Positions 51,590 through 62,715 of a stretch of DNA of 64,000 nucleotides are shown piece by piece. The stretch lies in NCBI GenBank assembly GCA_036023115.1, contig JAYKKT010000037.1, positions 2,540,501-2,604,500 of the forward strand, written 5' to 3'. Origin of the DNA: Brasenia schreberi. Taxonomy: Eukaryota; Streptophyta; Magnoliopsida; Nymphaeales; Cabombaceae. The notes beneath the pieces are model-generated. The model saw nothing but the letters and a program-made list of their open reading frames with translations. It had not been told where the DNA came from and did no database searches. Positions within the stretch are counted from its first letter, which is position 1, and the number at the start of each line of letters is the position of its first letter. Position numbers and translations under genes: made by a program.

Positions 51590-53995
51590 ATAATTGATAA
51601 TAACATTGAATACCTTATACCGATAATGATACAAATTTGTTACCTCACTTTGCCTTCATCTTCTCCGCGCTACTGGCCATGTATAGTTATTTTCTATTTT
51701 CCTAACATCGCTATCATTCTTATTATAAAATAAGTTTATCTTTACAATAAAGTCCTCTCATTCATTGTCTTCAATTCTAAACTTATTTAACTATTTCTTC
51801 AAAAACTTCACAAGATTCAAAGCATTGATAATATCTTAGTATTTCCTTTGTAGTGGTAATGATAAATCATTTGTGTTTCCCAAAATTTCTTTCATCAAAT
51901 GTATATTAAATATAAAATCAAATGTTTGTATTATCTTCTACTAATTGCAAGCACAGTCTTTGATATCATCATCACTAACAACATAAAGCGCATTTATAAT
52001 AGATTGAAACATTCTAATTAAGTTCAACAAAGTATAATAATTTCAACCCCAACACATGTCTCTAGCTCTTTTAATTCTAAGAGGTTAATTTAATCATTTA
52101 TCACTTTCACTATATCTAAGTTTCAATTCCTTACGAACTATATCAAGTTCTAATTATTTAAGCTTTTCAAGGAGCTTATACAAATCTCCAATGCAATTCA
52201 TGATTGAAGAAATAACATCAAATAGTTGACTTACTTCTTTATGTTTCTTAACAATTGCTATAACAACTAATTGGAGTTGATATACAAGGCAATGAATATA
52301 AAAAGCATATAAAATTTTCTCAATATTAATATTTTTAATCCGTTAAGCTGACATTTCATATTGCTTCTTCCATCATATCCTTATCCTCTTAATTGAGTAA
52401 CACTTAAACCAACTTTGCAAAACATTTATAATATTTGCATTATAACCATCATAAGTTATATTGTTGTAGTAGAATAGACATACACTAAATCAAGTAAGAG
52501 CTCTATAATATGATCATCTTTATCAATATACTTTAATACCATTACCATTTGCTCTTTATTAAATATATCACGGAGTTCATTAATTAAAATAGTAAATATA
52601 TCATCATGTACCTTTCTTGCTATTCTTTTAATAGTTTCACTTGCAATAACACTTACAATATCCTTTTGAATTAAAGGTGATGTTAGTTTTGAATCATTAG
52701 GTGTATTTTATAATATAATACTACAAATATCCTCATCATGATTAGCAAAAAATATAGAAGCTAAAGAAAATTTCTTTTATTTGGACTTTCATCAGATTCA
52801 TTGTGACCATAAAATGTAAGATTTTGTTTAAGACGAGATGAGCTTTATAACGCTTTTTTCTTTTGATTGCCTAATAAAACAAGTATTAATAGATTGCTTC
52901 TCATTCACACTTTTCATTGTAACATCATTTCGTATACTATTAGTGCCATATCATAAAGTCTTTGCTTCTCCTTAAATCATTGAAATCCATCCAAAATAAA
53001 TGCTTGTTCACTATTAGGATTTAGAAAAAGATAGCAAACCAAACAATATGCTGTGTTTTTTATTATATTATACTCCAACCACTCGAACTCATTAAACCAA
53101 CTAAGAATGAAACAATAATTTTTGCTTCCTTCTTTAATCTATGAAAAAATATACTCTTTTAGTTGGTGTGGACCTTTTTATAGATATACATATCAAATCT
53201 TCTCTTGATCATTAATATTACAACTTAAAATAGATGGTCTCAACCCAAGATCTACAGCTAGATCTTTTATATTCCATTCAAAATTATTTTATAAATTTAT
53301 ATCTTCATCTAAGTTTTTCTCATTATTCTTTTTTGTACTTGATGACGAAATCGGTGGTTTCAAAGGCGAATCTTAAAGAAATTTCCTTTTAAAATACTTC
53401 TCCATATCTATATGAAGCTAAAAATATCCAAAGTGAGTAGAAGAAAATGAAAATAATATATGTGTTACATCAAAATATTATAAGATAAATAGGGTCAAAA
53501 CTACTAATTTATCCAAATAAAAATCAATGCATAATTCTAAATAACAACATACACAAATAACCTTAACAAGAAATTAACATCCATAAAATCCATAACAAAT
53601 AAGAGAGCAGCTTAACCTTAATTAACAAGAGTTGTCGCTCACCCAGACCCGGCTGGAAATTGAGAGAGACTATGTTACTAGAGAGAGAGAGAGAGAGTAA
53701 TTAGGATTGGGTAGCACATCCAATATGATCTGAATCATTTAATGGTAATGAGTTGTTGGTTCATATCATATTCGAAAATCTTATCCACTCATTACTAACA
53801 ACGAAAAAAGGTTTGATGTTATCATATTTATATACGGATGATTAATACTGTAGTATTTTCATATAACTACTTTTGTTTCTGAAAATTTTTGAGGAGAGGC
53901 GATTTTCAGTTTTTCATAAAATTATAAGCCTTAGATGAGAATTTTCAAAATTTTTTGAGGGGAGCGGCCGCCTCTCCCCAGTTTAGAATGTGGGT
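51590..53995 (-). mobile_element. hAT transposon remnant of the DUF4371 / ZMYM1-like type
   Basis: On the minus strand a typical start MEKYFKRKF (ATG at 53405) is followed by stops and the family's landmarks in order: NFEWNIKDLAVDLGLRPSIL (about 53300-53220), GYDGRSNMKCQLNGLK (about 52385-52335), CLVYQLQLVVIAIVKKHKEV (about 52310-52250), MKEILGNTNDLSLPLQRKY (about 51900-51840) and EVTNLYHYRYKVF (about 51650-51610). The edge at 53940-53995, read on the minus strand, is GGCGGACCCACATTC then a GGGGAG-rich stretch, the usual terminus of this hAT group. The other terminus was not identified. It is very AT-rich and fully degenerate. Confidence 0.8.
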
Positions 53996-54964
53996 CCGCC
54001 ATTACATCGGGGTGGCTTGGCGACTGAGTTGCCGGCCACGATACATGAGCATGTCGGCCGATGGTCATGCATGGCTTTTGCGGTACTCTTGTCTCTAGCG
54101 TCCTTGGTGGATCAATTGGTCGCAGATCTGGTTTGCCGAGTTCTACACTCAGCGTTTAGAAACCCTTTTTATTTTGCCGAGGTCTGCCTCCTTCGGCATT
54201 TAAAATTCCTCTCATTTAGCCTTTCTTCATAACGCATGTACCCCTTTCCTTTTTGCCTATGCATGCAGCTAAATTTCGTGCGATAACACAACTCTTTTTG
54301 CCTCTTTCTTTTGAGTTTGAGAAGCAAGCAATCGAGTTTCGACCGACACCTTCCAATCCCTCTCTCTCTGTCTGCTGAAATGATGGAGCCTGCCTCGATT
54401 TCGAGACCCTGAAATCAAACTCCCAGTTCAAATGGCATAATGGTCTCACAAACTCAAGTTTACTGTTGGTTCGAATTAAAGATGTGTGAAGCATGCTAGA
54501 TACAAAACGTCGACTTTCATTTCAGCATCTTTCATGCTACACCTTGAGGGTGGATGCTAAAGTAAGGTGAATCTCGATAGGAGCGGTCAAAATAAACACG
54601 ATATAATTAAAAGGATAAGTCTATCTATTGATGAAGCATAACTATTACAAGCAGCTAAGGATTAGTCTTGTGTTCTCTAGAGTCTTGTAGTGAGTGGCCT
54701 TGCCGTCTCTTCTTGTAATCTCTCTTGAGAATCAATAAAAAGAGTCTTGAGCCTTTCTTGTAGAGTGTGTGATCTCTTTAAGACGTGAGTGAGATCACTC
54801 TCGAGAGATAACCCGACTCAACTTGGCTTAGTGAGTTCATCTACAACTCGCTGCTACCACCGACCGATATAGACCTCTTCCATGCTCATGCGGTCACGGT
54901 TCGGTGACACGTCGCGTGGCGCATGCCGTTAGGAGCCACGGAACTCGTGGGTGATAGGATCTTA
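53996..54964. other. No gene found; possible old LTR
   Basis: 54640-54860 has text with the look of a retrotransposon LTR (successive 'gtcttgtag', an 'aataaaaagagtcttg' polyadenylation-like word at about 54737, and a CT-rich tract), but no second copy lies in the window to prove it. Open frames in the interval have no recognisable domain. Confidence 0.35.
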
Positions 54965-55700
54965 GTTTCAAAGATAGTGAAAGGCCGTCCCAGGCTCCCC
55001 ACGCTCTGCCAATGGCATTCTGCCTATACCGATATTGCATGAAAAGGCACCACACCAAGCTCCACGATTGTTTCTAAGAATGCACCCAATTATGTCCGTC
55101 TGTGTGCTGGAGAAGCACCCATTTAAATTAACCTTGACACAGTAATCCACTGGAGATTAACCTTGATACAGGAATCGACTGGAGGAATGCGTCGCACTTG
55201 GAATTCCTGCATCCATCTATGGGAGCAACCATTACTTTGAACTGCAACATATTTGCTCTGCTCTATCCCATCAATTGACTTCCTGGTGAGGATGTTGCGT
55301 CTTCTGAAACCCAACTGCTGAAAGTTGTGTATTCCTAGAGCTGTTTGAATCTGTTCATCTTGGCTTTAATCCGTTCATATTGGTTTAATGAATAAAAGGC
55401 GACGATTTTAGCTGAAGCAGCGAAGCAGAGCCAAAACCGTTGTGCGTCACAAGAATCCTGCATAAGGTGTAGCGCAGTTTTTTCCCAACTCCCAAAGCAG
55501 GGCAAGAGGCTGTCCTTGCACCTCTTCTAGATGGGAAGCTTCTTGCGAGAAGACGGTTATGAGCAAGCTGTCACACCAGAAAACACACCCTTTCTCGTGT
55601 TGATAGCTTGCGAATCTCCCTCCACATGACGTTTGGCTGATCCTCCTCCTTTCGCTATAGCAAAGACAGCTCTAATAGAGACCTCACCAGCCCACCGGAG
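54965..55700 (-). pseudogene. RNase H-like (RVT_3) remnants of a non-LTR retroelement
   Basis: On the minus strand 55314-54968 gives RRIPPVDSCIKVNLQW, then a 31-bp tandem repeat of this stretch, then VKVNLNGCFSSTQTDIIGCI and LRNNRGAWCGAFSCNIGIG. This is the N-terminal strand of the plant RNase H-like domain (PP.G..KVN.DG...G.I.R...G...A.F), with Asn replacing the catalytic Asp of the DG pair. A second piece at about 55690-55570 has RHVEGDSQAI, the central VEGDS motif. The pieces are in the wrong order for one domain copy, so two fragments or a rearrangement are likely. Confidence 0.6.
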
Positions 55701-55716
55701 TTTCGTTAAGTTGTGG

Positions 55717-56053
55717 CCATTCTCGGCAACCCACCAGAGGTAAATCCAGTCCGTTACATGAATCATGGATTAGATACGGTGGCCGTAACATCCATACCCT
55801 TACCGAGAATTTTGGTAACAATCCACATAAGAATGCTTCGGATGAGGGAAGCCCAATAGGATAACCGGGAAAGAAAGAGCACGTGGTGCTCTATAAATAC
55901 AAAACAGCGCAAACGAAAAATATTTTCCCGAAAACTTCACTGCGTAGAAACCTCAAAAAACCAAAAATCACATATCGTGTTATGCTGCACGCGTACCTAA
56001 AAGGCTTAATGGAGAACAGACAAACGTCAGATTCCGCCAACAAACAAACATTA
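55717..56053 (+). repeat. 5' LTR of Copia-2
   Basis: It matches the right LTR from 'cattctcggcaaccc' through 'gcttcggatgagggaagccc' to 'aacaaacaaacatta'. It carries a TATA box TATAAATA at 55892-55899. The left edge is approximate. Confidence 0.8.
55892..55899 (+). promoter_or_regulatory. TATA box of the Copia-2 LTR promoter
   Basis: TATAAATA within 'gtgctctataaataca' is conserved in both LTRs (also 60782-60789), where the U3 promoter of a Copia element is expected. Confidence 0.6.
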
Positions 56054-56054
56054 G

Positions 56055-56066
56055 TGGTATCAGGGG
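56055..56066 (+). other. Primer-binding site of Copia-2
   Basis: TGGTATCAGGGG matches the plant Copia initiator-tRNA-Met site TGGTATCAGAGC except near its 3' end and lies one base after the LTR end. Confidence 0.8.
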
Positions 56067-56214
56067 CTCGTTGTTGACCCTTAAAAAAAAAGGTACGCAT
56101 TATAATTCTGAAAAAAAAAAGAGGAAAGAAGGTGAAGAAGAAAAAAAAGAAGAAGAGGTAGGCAGGCCGAAACGAAAGCCACGATTGGCAGGCCGAAACG
56201 AAAGCCACGATCGG

Positions 56215-56430
56215 GCCTAGGCCGAATCAAAGGCGGCGGTCGAAGACGCTGTCCGCCAAAGGCCAAAAGGCCATAACCAAGCCGTGGTCGATCGAAGGCT
56301 AGAAGGCCAGAACCAAGACGCGGTCGGCCGAAGGCCAAAAGGCCAGAACCAAACCGCGGTCGGCCGAAGGCTGAAAAGCCAGAACAAATTCGCGAAGGCC
56401 ACTGACCGCCACATAAGGCCGCCATAGAGG
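56215..56430 (+). repeat. About four tandem 36-bp repeats in the Copia-2 leader
   Basis: Units such as 'gaaggccaaaaggccagaacc' followed by 'aaaccgcggtcggcc' repeat with a period of about 36 bp. Each unit contains self-complementary GGCC words and could form hairpins in the RNA. The array lies between the primer-binding site and gag. Confidence 0.85.
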
Positions 56431-56666
56431 GCCAAGGAGCAGAGCGGGGCTCCGCTGACTCTCTCCCTGGTATTATTTGAAAAATGCTAAAGGCATAAAT
56501 TTTTGAAAAAATTACAAATTTGTCCGAAGTTGCTTATAAAATATTTTTTATTTGTTTTTATGATATTATGCATCGTTCTAACATGGTCCCTGCTATGTGT
56601 GTTGGTTGCTTATTGCTTATTTATTTTTTAGACCGTCTAATTGTTATAATTACCAAACACATAAAA

Positions 56667-59600
56667 ATGAGTTCAAGAATATGTGTGTCTGAATTGACAA
56701 AAACTAAAACACTGAACGGTCTGAACTTGCAAACATGGAAGAGAAGAATCCCACTTACTCTAATACTTAAGGGTGTTGAGTACGTATTAAAAGAAACCAT
56801 GCGTCCACCACCAGATGCAACTGAGCAACAAATAGAAATGTATAAAATATTTCTAAAAGATGATGCAATAGCAAGGGCAATCATGTTGACCTACATGAAG
56901 GATGACTTGATTAGGGTCTTCAAAGAATACGAGATCGCCAAAGAGCTATTTGACTCAATAACAACTAAGTATGACACAACTGCCAAATTATATGTGCAGT
57001 TGCTACTACAAAAGTATAACTCCTTTAAAATGAAAGAAGGAGATAATGTAGTAGAACATGTAAACCACATGTTAGTAATGACTAGGGACTTAGCGAAATC
57101 AGTCATCTCAAAACTGATGCAAATATCAACAATATTAAACCCCGTCGTGGATGAAACATGGTCACCACTGCTTCTTGGGTCAAGTGTTTCAATTGTGGAA
57201 AGATGAGACACTTTAAAAGGGACTACCGCAACAAGAAAGGTGGAGGAAACAACCCACATCGCAGACAATCAGAGAAGCAAGACATAATTTGCGTGATTTC
57301 AGAGTGTTTATACATGGACCGCCCAATGATAGGTTGGTGGATAGACTCTGGAGCCAAAAAATACATCTCAAAGACCAAGAAAGGACAATGGATTTGAATG
57401 AATACAAACCAGGCGAATATCGAGTCTACATGGATAATAATACCTTCTCATCTGTTTTGGGTACTTAGTCCTTTATAATTTATATAAAAGGCAAATCGAT
57501 TGTATTAACTAATGTATTAATTATGCCATTTATAAGGCGCAATCTGGTCTCAGTTCCTGCCTTAGTAAAGAAAGGTTTTGAGGTTAGGTTTATTCCTGAT
57601 AATGTGACTGTGGGAAAGCATGGGAGAATATTATTCTTTGGAAAATTCGATGTAGAGCATAGACTGTTTAAACTCTTTGATAATGAAATTGGTACTTCTT
57701 CTACTTATATTGAGTGTGCTTTTACTGTTGATATGAATATGTGGCATAAACGCCTTGGGTATATAAGTCTGGAACAGTTGAGGAAATTATCCAACTTTGA
57801 CTTACTACTTGGATTTGAGAAAAATACTTTCAATAAGTGTGAAGCTTGTATACAAGGAAAGATGACAAGGAAAGTTTTCCCCAAGGAATCAACAAGGTCA
57901 ACAACCCTGTTGGAAGTTATTCACACGGATTTATGTGGACCTTTTAGAGTAAAGTCACATCGTGAAAATGTTTATTTTATAACCTTTATCGATGATTACT
58001 CTAGATATATACATTTATATCTTTTGACACATAAATCTTTTGACACTAGATGTTTTGCATTTATATCTTTTGGCACATAAATCTGAGGCATTGGATGCTT
58101 TTAAAGAATATAAGCAAGAAGTGGAAAACCAATTAGAGCATTAAATCAAAGTCTTAAGATCAGATAGAGGTGGTGAATATACCTCGGTAGAATTTCTTGA
58201 ATTTTGTAAAGACTTTGGTATTGCAAAGCAAAATATAATGCCTAGGACACCTCAATAAAATGGTGTAGCTGAGAGATACAACAGAACCTTGTTGAATATA
58301 ACAAGGTCAATATTGATTGATGCCTCTCTACCAAGGGTATTTTGGGGAGAAACAGTAAGTATAACGGTTTACATACTAAATAGAGTATCGTGTAAAGCTA
58401 TATTCACTACACCATATGAGATATGGTTTGAAAGAAAACCCAACCTAGGTCACCTCAGGAGGTGTGGATCTGTTGCATATGTAAAGATCATTGATCAGTG
58501 TAGAGATAAGCTAGATAGTAGGTCCTTAAGATGTATATTCATTGGATATCCGAAAGGTTCATAAGGATATCAATTTTATCATAAGGACCACAGACTAATT
58601 GAAAGCAGAGATGTTGAATTCTTAGAGGATACTAAGAATGACATCCTTGAGAACAATGAGAAATATGTTGATGATTTGGTAGATCTAGACCAATCATCTT
58701 TTGAGCCCATAGAAGATCTTCCTGAAGCTACCGATACCTTAAGTGGACATAAGAGGCCAAGAGCCACTCTGTCCTACTTAAAGGATTATCACACTTATCT
58801 TACAGAAGAAGTGTATAATTCGGTAGATTTGGATGAGTTTACTGATAACTGGACTTATCAGCAAGCAATAAACTCATCAAAAGCAACAGACTGGGAGAAA
58901 GCCATGGATGAAGAAATTGAATCCATTAAGAAAAACTAAGTCTGAGAATTGACTGATTTGCCAAAAGGAAGGAAAGCTATAGGTTGTAAATGGGTTCTGA
59001 AAAAGAAATACAAGGTCGATGGTACAATCGACAAGTTTAAAGCGAGGTTGGTTGCAAAGTGTTTTCGTAAAAAGAGGGGATAGATTATGTTGAGACATAT
59101 TCTCCAGTTGCAAAATTTGCATCCATACGAATAATCCTGGCATTATCTGTACACTATGATTTGGATTTACATCAGTTAGATGTAAAGACAACCTTTCTAA
59201 ATGGTGATTTAGAAGAAATCATATACATGCAGCAGCCCGAAGGATTTATTGTTGAAGGCCAAGAAGATAAAGTATATAGGTTGAGAAAATCCCTATATGA
59301 CCTGAAATAATCACCTCGCCAATGGTATTTGACTTTTCAAAATGTCATTATAGAACTTGGGTTTGTGGGTAATAAACTTGACCACTATGTATATGTCTGG
59401 AACAGTAGGAACCACTTTGTCATCCTATCATTATATGTAGATGACATATTGTTGACTGGAAACGACAACGAGATGATTATTAAAACCAAGTCATGGTTAA
59501 ACTCTAAGTTCGAAATGAAGGATATGAGGGAAGCATTCTATATCCTTGGTATAAAGATCTCTCGAAATAGAGAATCTAGATTCTTATGCTTGAGTCAGGA

Positions 59601-60350
59601 GAGATATATTGACTATATGAAGTTCAAAATGGGTGAATGCAAGTCTGCTCATACACCTGTTGCAAAATGGGTCAAAATTAGTAAGTCTGATTGTTTCGGT
59701 GAAGGAGACGATAAGCCTAATGTTCCTTATGCATAAGCTGTGGGTAGCTTGATGTATGCTATGTTATGTACAAGACCTGATATTAGCTTTGCTGTTAGTC
59801 TTATAAGTAGATATCAAAGTAATCTTGGATGACAACACTAGATAGCTGTAAAAAGGATTTTAAGATATCTAAAAGGAACAAGAGACTTGAAACAGTATTT
59901 TCAAGCAGATGAACTGAAAGTGGTAGGATACTCAAATGTTGACTTTGCTGGGAGCAAAGATGGCAACAAATCAACCTCGAGTCAAATATTCTTATTTGGA
60001 GGTGGTGTTGTTTCTTGGGCGTGCAAGAAACATGATTGTGTAGTATTGCATACACAGGAAGCTAAGTATGTAGTTTGTTGTATGGCTGCAATGAGTGTTG
60101 TCTGGATAAGCCGCTTCATACGTGATTTGAAGTTGAAAATAATCGACGAGCCGATTATCATTTACTGTGATAACAATGCAGCAATTACTCTTATCAAGAG
60201 TGGAGCTGATTGCTAAAAAAGCAAGCATATAATGGTGAAACACCACTATATTCATGATATGGTTATGAGAAAGGAAATATCCATCTCATACATGCCAACA
60301 AATGATATGTTGGCAGACCCCTTGACTAAAGGCATAACAAAGTAACTTTT
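56667..60350 (+). pseudogene. Copia-2 gag-pol polyprotein, frameshifted
   Basis: Gag starts at 56667 (MSSRICVSEL) and runs open to 57206, with KMKEGDNVVEHVNHMLVMTR. The zinc knuckle CFNCGKMRHFKRDYRN near 57190 has its last Cys changed to Tyr. The protease motif is WWIDSGAKKYIS (about 57340). Integrase (57523-58564) shows HTDLCGPF, FIDDYSRYIHLYLL and later NRTLLNITRSILIDA, with an internal duplication of about 55 bp at 58005-58085 that breaks the frame. The reverse transcriptase spans 58900-59740 with CKWVLKKKYKVDG, and the catalytic LYVDDILLTGND is intact at about 59430-59465. RNase H at 59887-60216 has GYSNVDFAGSKDGNKSTSSQ and IIYCDNNAAITL. At least eight stops or shifts are seen. It is better preserved than Copia-1. 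Confidence 0.93.
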
Positions 60351-60392
60351 CTCAAAACATGTTACAAACATTGGTTTGAGATATATTTGATT

Positions 60393-60521
60393 GTTGTGTA
60401 GAGAAATAACTACACAACGGATAAAAATGTTGTGTAGGGAAATAACTACACAATGAGCATAGTGTTGTGCTGGTAAATAACACAACAGACAGATTGTTGT
60501 GTAGGGAAATAACCACACAAC
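60393..60521 (+). repeat. Four tandem hairpins after the Copia-2 pol end
   Basis: Inverted repeats with the form GTTGTGTAG-(agaaataa)-CTACACAAC occur at 60393-60418, 60429-60453, 60462-60486 (variant) and 60496-60521. Loops are A-rich and almost the same. Copia-1 has one related hairpin at the equivalent place (10820-10838). They lie between the RNase H stop and the purine tract. Confidence 0.88.
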
Positions 60522-60619
60522 GGGTATTGATTGCAGCAACAATAATGAAAGGACATTACTAGGTAAACCTTGCAAAAGTGGGAGAAAAAACCAGTATGTT
60601 AGTACACTTGGCTCGAATA

Positions 60620-60959
60620 ACCATACTCGACAACCTAGCACAGGTAACGGTTGGACTGGACATCCAGTCCGTTACCTGAATCATGGATTTAAGATACGGT
60701 GACCATAACAGTCCAGATAAGAACGCTTCGGATGAGGGAAGCCCAGTAGGATAACTAGGAAAGAAGGAGCATGCACTGCTCTATAAATACAGAGCAGCGC
60801 AAACGGAAAATATATAGTGAAAAATAATTTTCCAAAAAGCTCCACTGCATGAAAACCTCAAAAACCAAAAATCACGTACATGTGTTCCGCTGCAGGCATA
60901 CCTGAAAGGCTTGACGAAGGAAAGACGCAACGTCGGATTCTGGTAACAAACAGACATCA
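60620..60959 (+). repeat. 3' LTR of Copia-2
   Basis: It is homologous to the left LTR, ends '...acagacatca', and contains TATAAATA at 60782-60789. The left edge lies somewhere between 60597 and 60650. Confidence 0.8.
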
Positions 60960-61009
60960 AGTTTATCTGGCTGCATGGTCGATCTTGGTCATCCATTAGT
61001 TAGTTAGTT

Positions 61010-61010
<1 letters not shown>

Positions 61011-61096
<86 letters not shown>
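61011..61096 (+). repeat. (GT)n(GA)n microsatellite
   Basis: About 20 bp of GT followed by about 66 bp of GA. In copy A the same place has only short GT-rich sequence (47175-47205), so the GA expansion is specific to copy B. Confidence 0.95.
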
Positions 61097-61098
<2 letters not shown>

Positions 61099-61831
61099 AG
61101 GTCCATGTAAGCATGATATCCAGTAAGTGAATTACCTTCTCCTTTCAAGAAAGAGAGTTCCTGTTTCGCCAATCAGCTCCTTGCCGATTTTTTGTGTGCA
61201 TGTGTTGTGTGTGTGTGTTTGGCTGAGGTGTTAAATCGCTTGTAATCTATGTCGCCTCCCTTCCCCATCAAAGCATCCGCATTGTAAGGCGTATAGAGAA
61301 GCCTTCATTGCTGTTTCCTTTGAAATATTAAAGCCTTCCTACAGACCGTAAGCACGTACTGCTTTGGCCAACTGTCTTACCGCATGATTTCTTTTCTAAC
61401 GCCACTCCTTGTGACATATGGTTATGTGTAATTCCACCTGCCTTTCTTTTGATGGTTGACTTACATGTTCTTAGCGATCTAATTTGATTCCATCACAATT
61501 GGTGGTCTCTGTGTTGCCTACGAAATTAAATGTCTTAATCTATTTATTAATGCCCCAACCTATGTTTATTGTGTATTTACTTTAGTATGAGAGGATCGTC
61601 TTCCTTGCTTTGGCAGCAATGGGACTATAAGTGCTTTTCTCCTCCTTGTTTGTGTTCTGACCTTTAAAATTGAACTGATAAAGCATCACTTGCACTAAAT
61701 ATGATGGGATGCCTTTGACATTCTGTGCAATATGCCATGATTCCTTGGTATTTGCTTTTCTTGTTAATAGTATTCTGTTCAATCTTGTTTAAGTTGTTCA
61801 CATTGTTCACCAAAACTTCACCTGCGAACGG

Positions 61832-62181
61832 GTGTCTTTCATCGACTCTCGGCTTCTGTAACGGTTACTGCGGGTAATGAGAAAGTCGAGCAACGTTGAT
61901 GGAGATAAAGCTCTTAATAGGCTAATCGTTTATTGTTTTAGCGATCATTATTGCTTTAGGAAAGATCTCCAGACACTAAACATGTTAACTGGGTATCTCT
62001 TTTCTGTTCTTGCTTCTTTATACTTTATATTATTGCAAGTTCAATACTTGGAACTGCCTGTAGGTATATATTTTTGATACACAAGTTTGGTGAGATTAGA
62101 TGGCAAGGCTTTGGATTGGCCACAAAGGAAGAGGTGTTTTCACTCTTTTCGTGCACTTTCAAGTTGTTGGAAGACGGATGA
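61832..62181 (+). pseudogene. ATP10: ATP10 duplicate, last two exons only
   Basis: Exon 6 (61832-61992) reads VSFIDSRLL, a stop TAA, RLLRV and then MRKSSNVDGDKALNRLIVYC to LNMLTG. Compared with copy A it has an 18-bp deletion, the acceptor AG has become GG, and the Trp of SW is Arg. Exon 7 (62064-62181) keeps the same length as copy A (118 bp) and an open frame, YIFLIHKFGEIRWQGFGLAT to LLEDG. The exon 6 donor and exon 7 acceptor remain. Exons 1-5 are missing. The lost acceptor and the stop make this a pseudogene; a short product starting at MRKSS is formally possible but unsupported. Confidence 0.88.
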
Positions 62182-62715
62182 GGTCAATTTTGTGCATAGA
62201 AGCGATGTAGTAACAATCATGTACTGTTGATGCCACAGAAGACTGTGTGGTTTTCTTTTCCTTTTTCTTAACTTTTATTTATGTAATTTTCTTTTTCTCC
62301 ATGGTTTTTAATCTCTGAAGAGCAAATCATTAAGGGGAATTCTCCTCATAGTTTATCAGCGATGATCATGCATTTTCTGCTGGGTTTCTTTTTTTTTTAA
62401 TCACCATACAAGAGAACGTGTGGAGGTCAGATGAACTTTTGACTTGAGAATTTGCGAATAAATTATAAAATATTTCTCTTATAAAATTAAGAAACTGTAT
62501 TGAGTTTGAAACATTTACTGTTTCCTGCTCAAAACATTGCTGCTTTTGTTTAATTTTGGATGACATAAAGATCGCATGTGTCACCATAGCAAGCATCCAT
62601 ACATGAGGCTCATTCTTCAGCTAGCATTTCTAACTCCTGTTGATTAATCGACAATGGCTGGTTGAGCAATATTTGATCTCGTGTTATTCTGTCATCTTGC
62701 TTAATTTAGATTGAA

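Larger units (their letters stand above)
55717..60959 (+). mobile_element. Copia-2: Ty1/Copia LTR retrotransposon, nearly complete but inactive
   Basis: Homologous LTRs (about 55717-56053 and 60620-60959) flank gag-pol in Copia order. A primer-binding site TGGTATCAGGGG follows the left LTR with one base between. A purine-rich 'gcaaaagtgggag' precedes the right LTR. It is the same family as Copia-1 (Gag starts and RNase H are closely similar), but LTR sequences differ. The outer LTR starts are fuzzy because the two copies differ there by small insertions. No clear 5-bp target duplication was found. The right LTR ends about 30 bp before the inverted ATP10 duplicate begins. Confidence 0.93.
60990..62715 (+). 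repeat. Copy B of the inverted segmental duplication
   Basis: On the plus strand this segment follows the minus strand of 47225-41030. It starts at 'catccattag' next to the Copia-2 end and crosses an expanded (GT)n(GA)n tract (61011-61096). It continues through ATP10 exons 6 and 7 and their downstream flank, and ends near 62715. It lacks the RTE element and about 850 bp of ATP10 intron sequence. Divergence is roughly 15-25 per cent by eye, so the duplication is old. Confidence 0.88.

Noticed and set aside
60393..60521. A CRISPR-like array
   Set aside because: Repeats are hairpins with conserved loops, irregular spacing and no unique spacers, inside a plant retrotransposon.
61877..62077. Second ATP10 copy as a functional gene starting at MRKSS
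   Set aside because: Exon 6 lost its acceptor AG, contains a stop and an 18-bp deletion, and exons 1-5 are missing.
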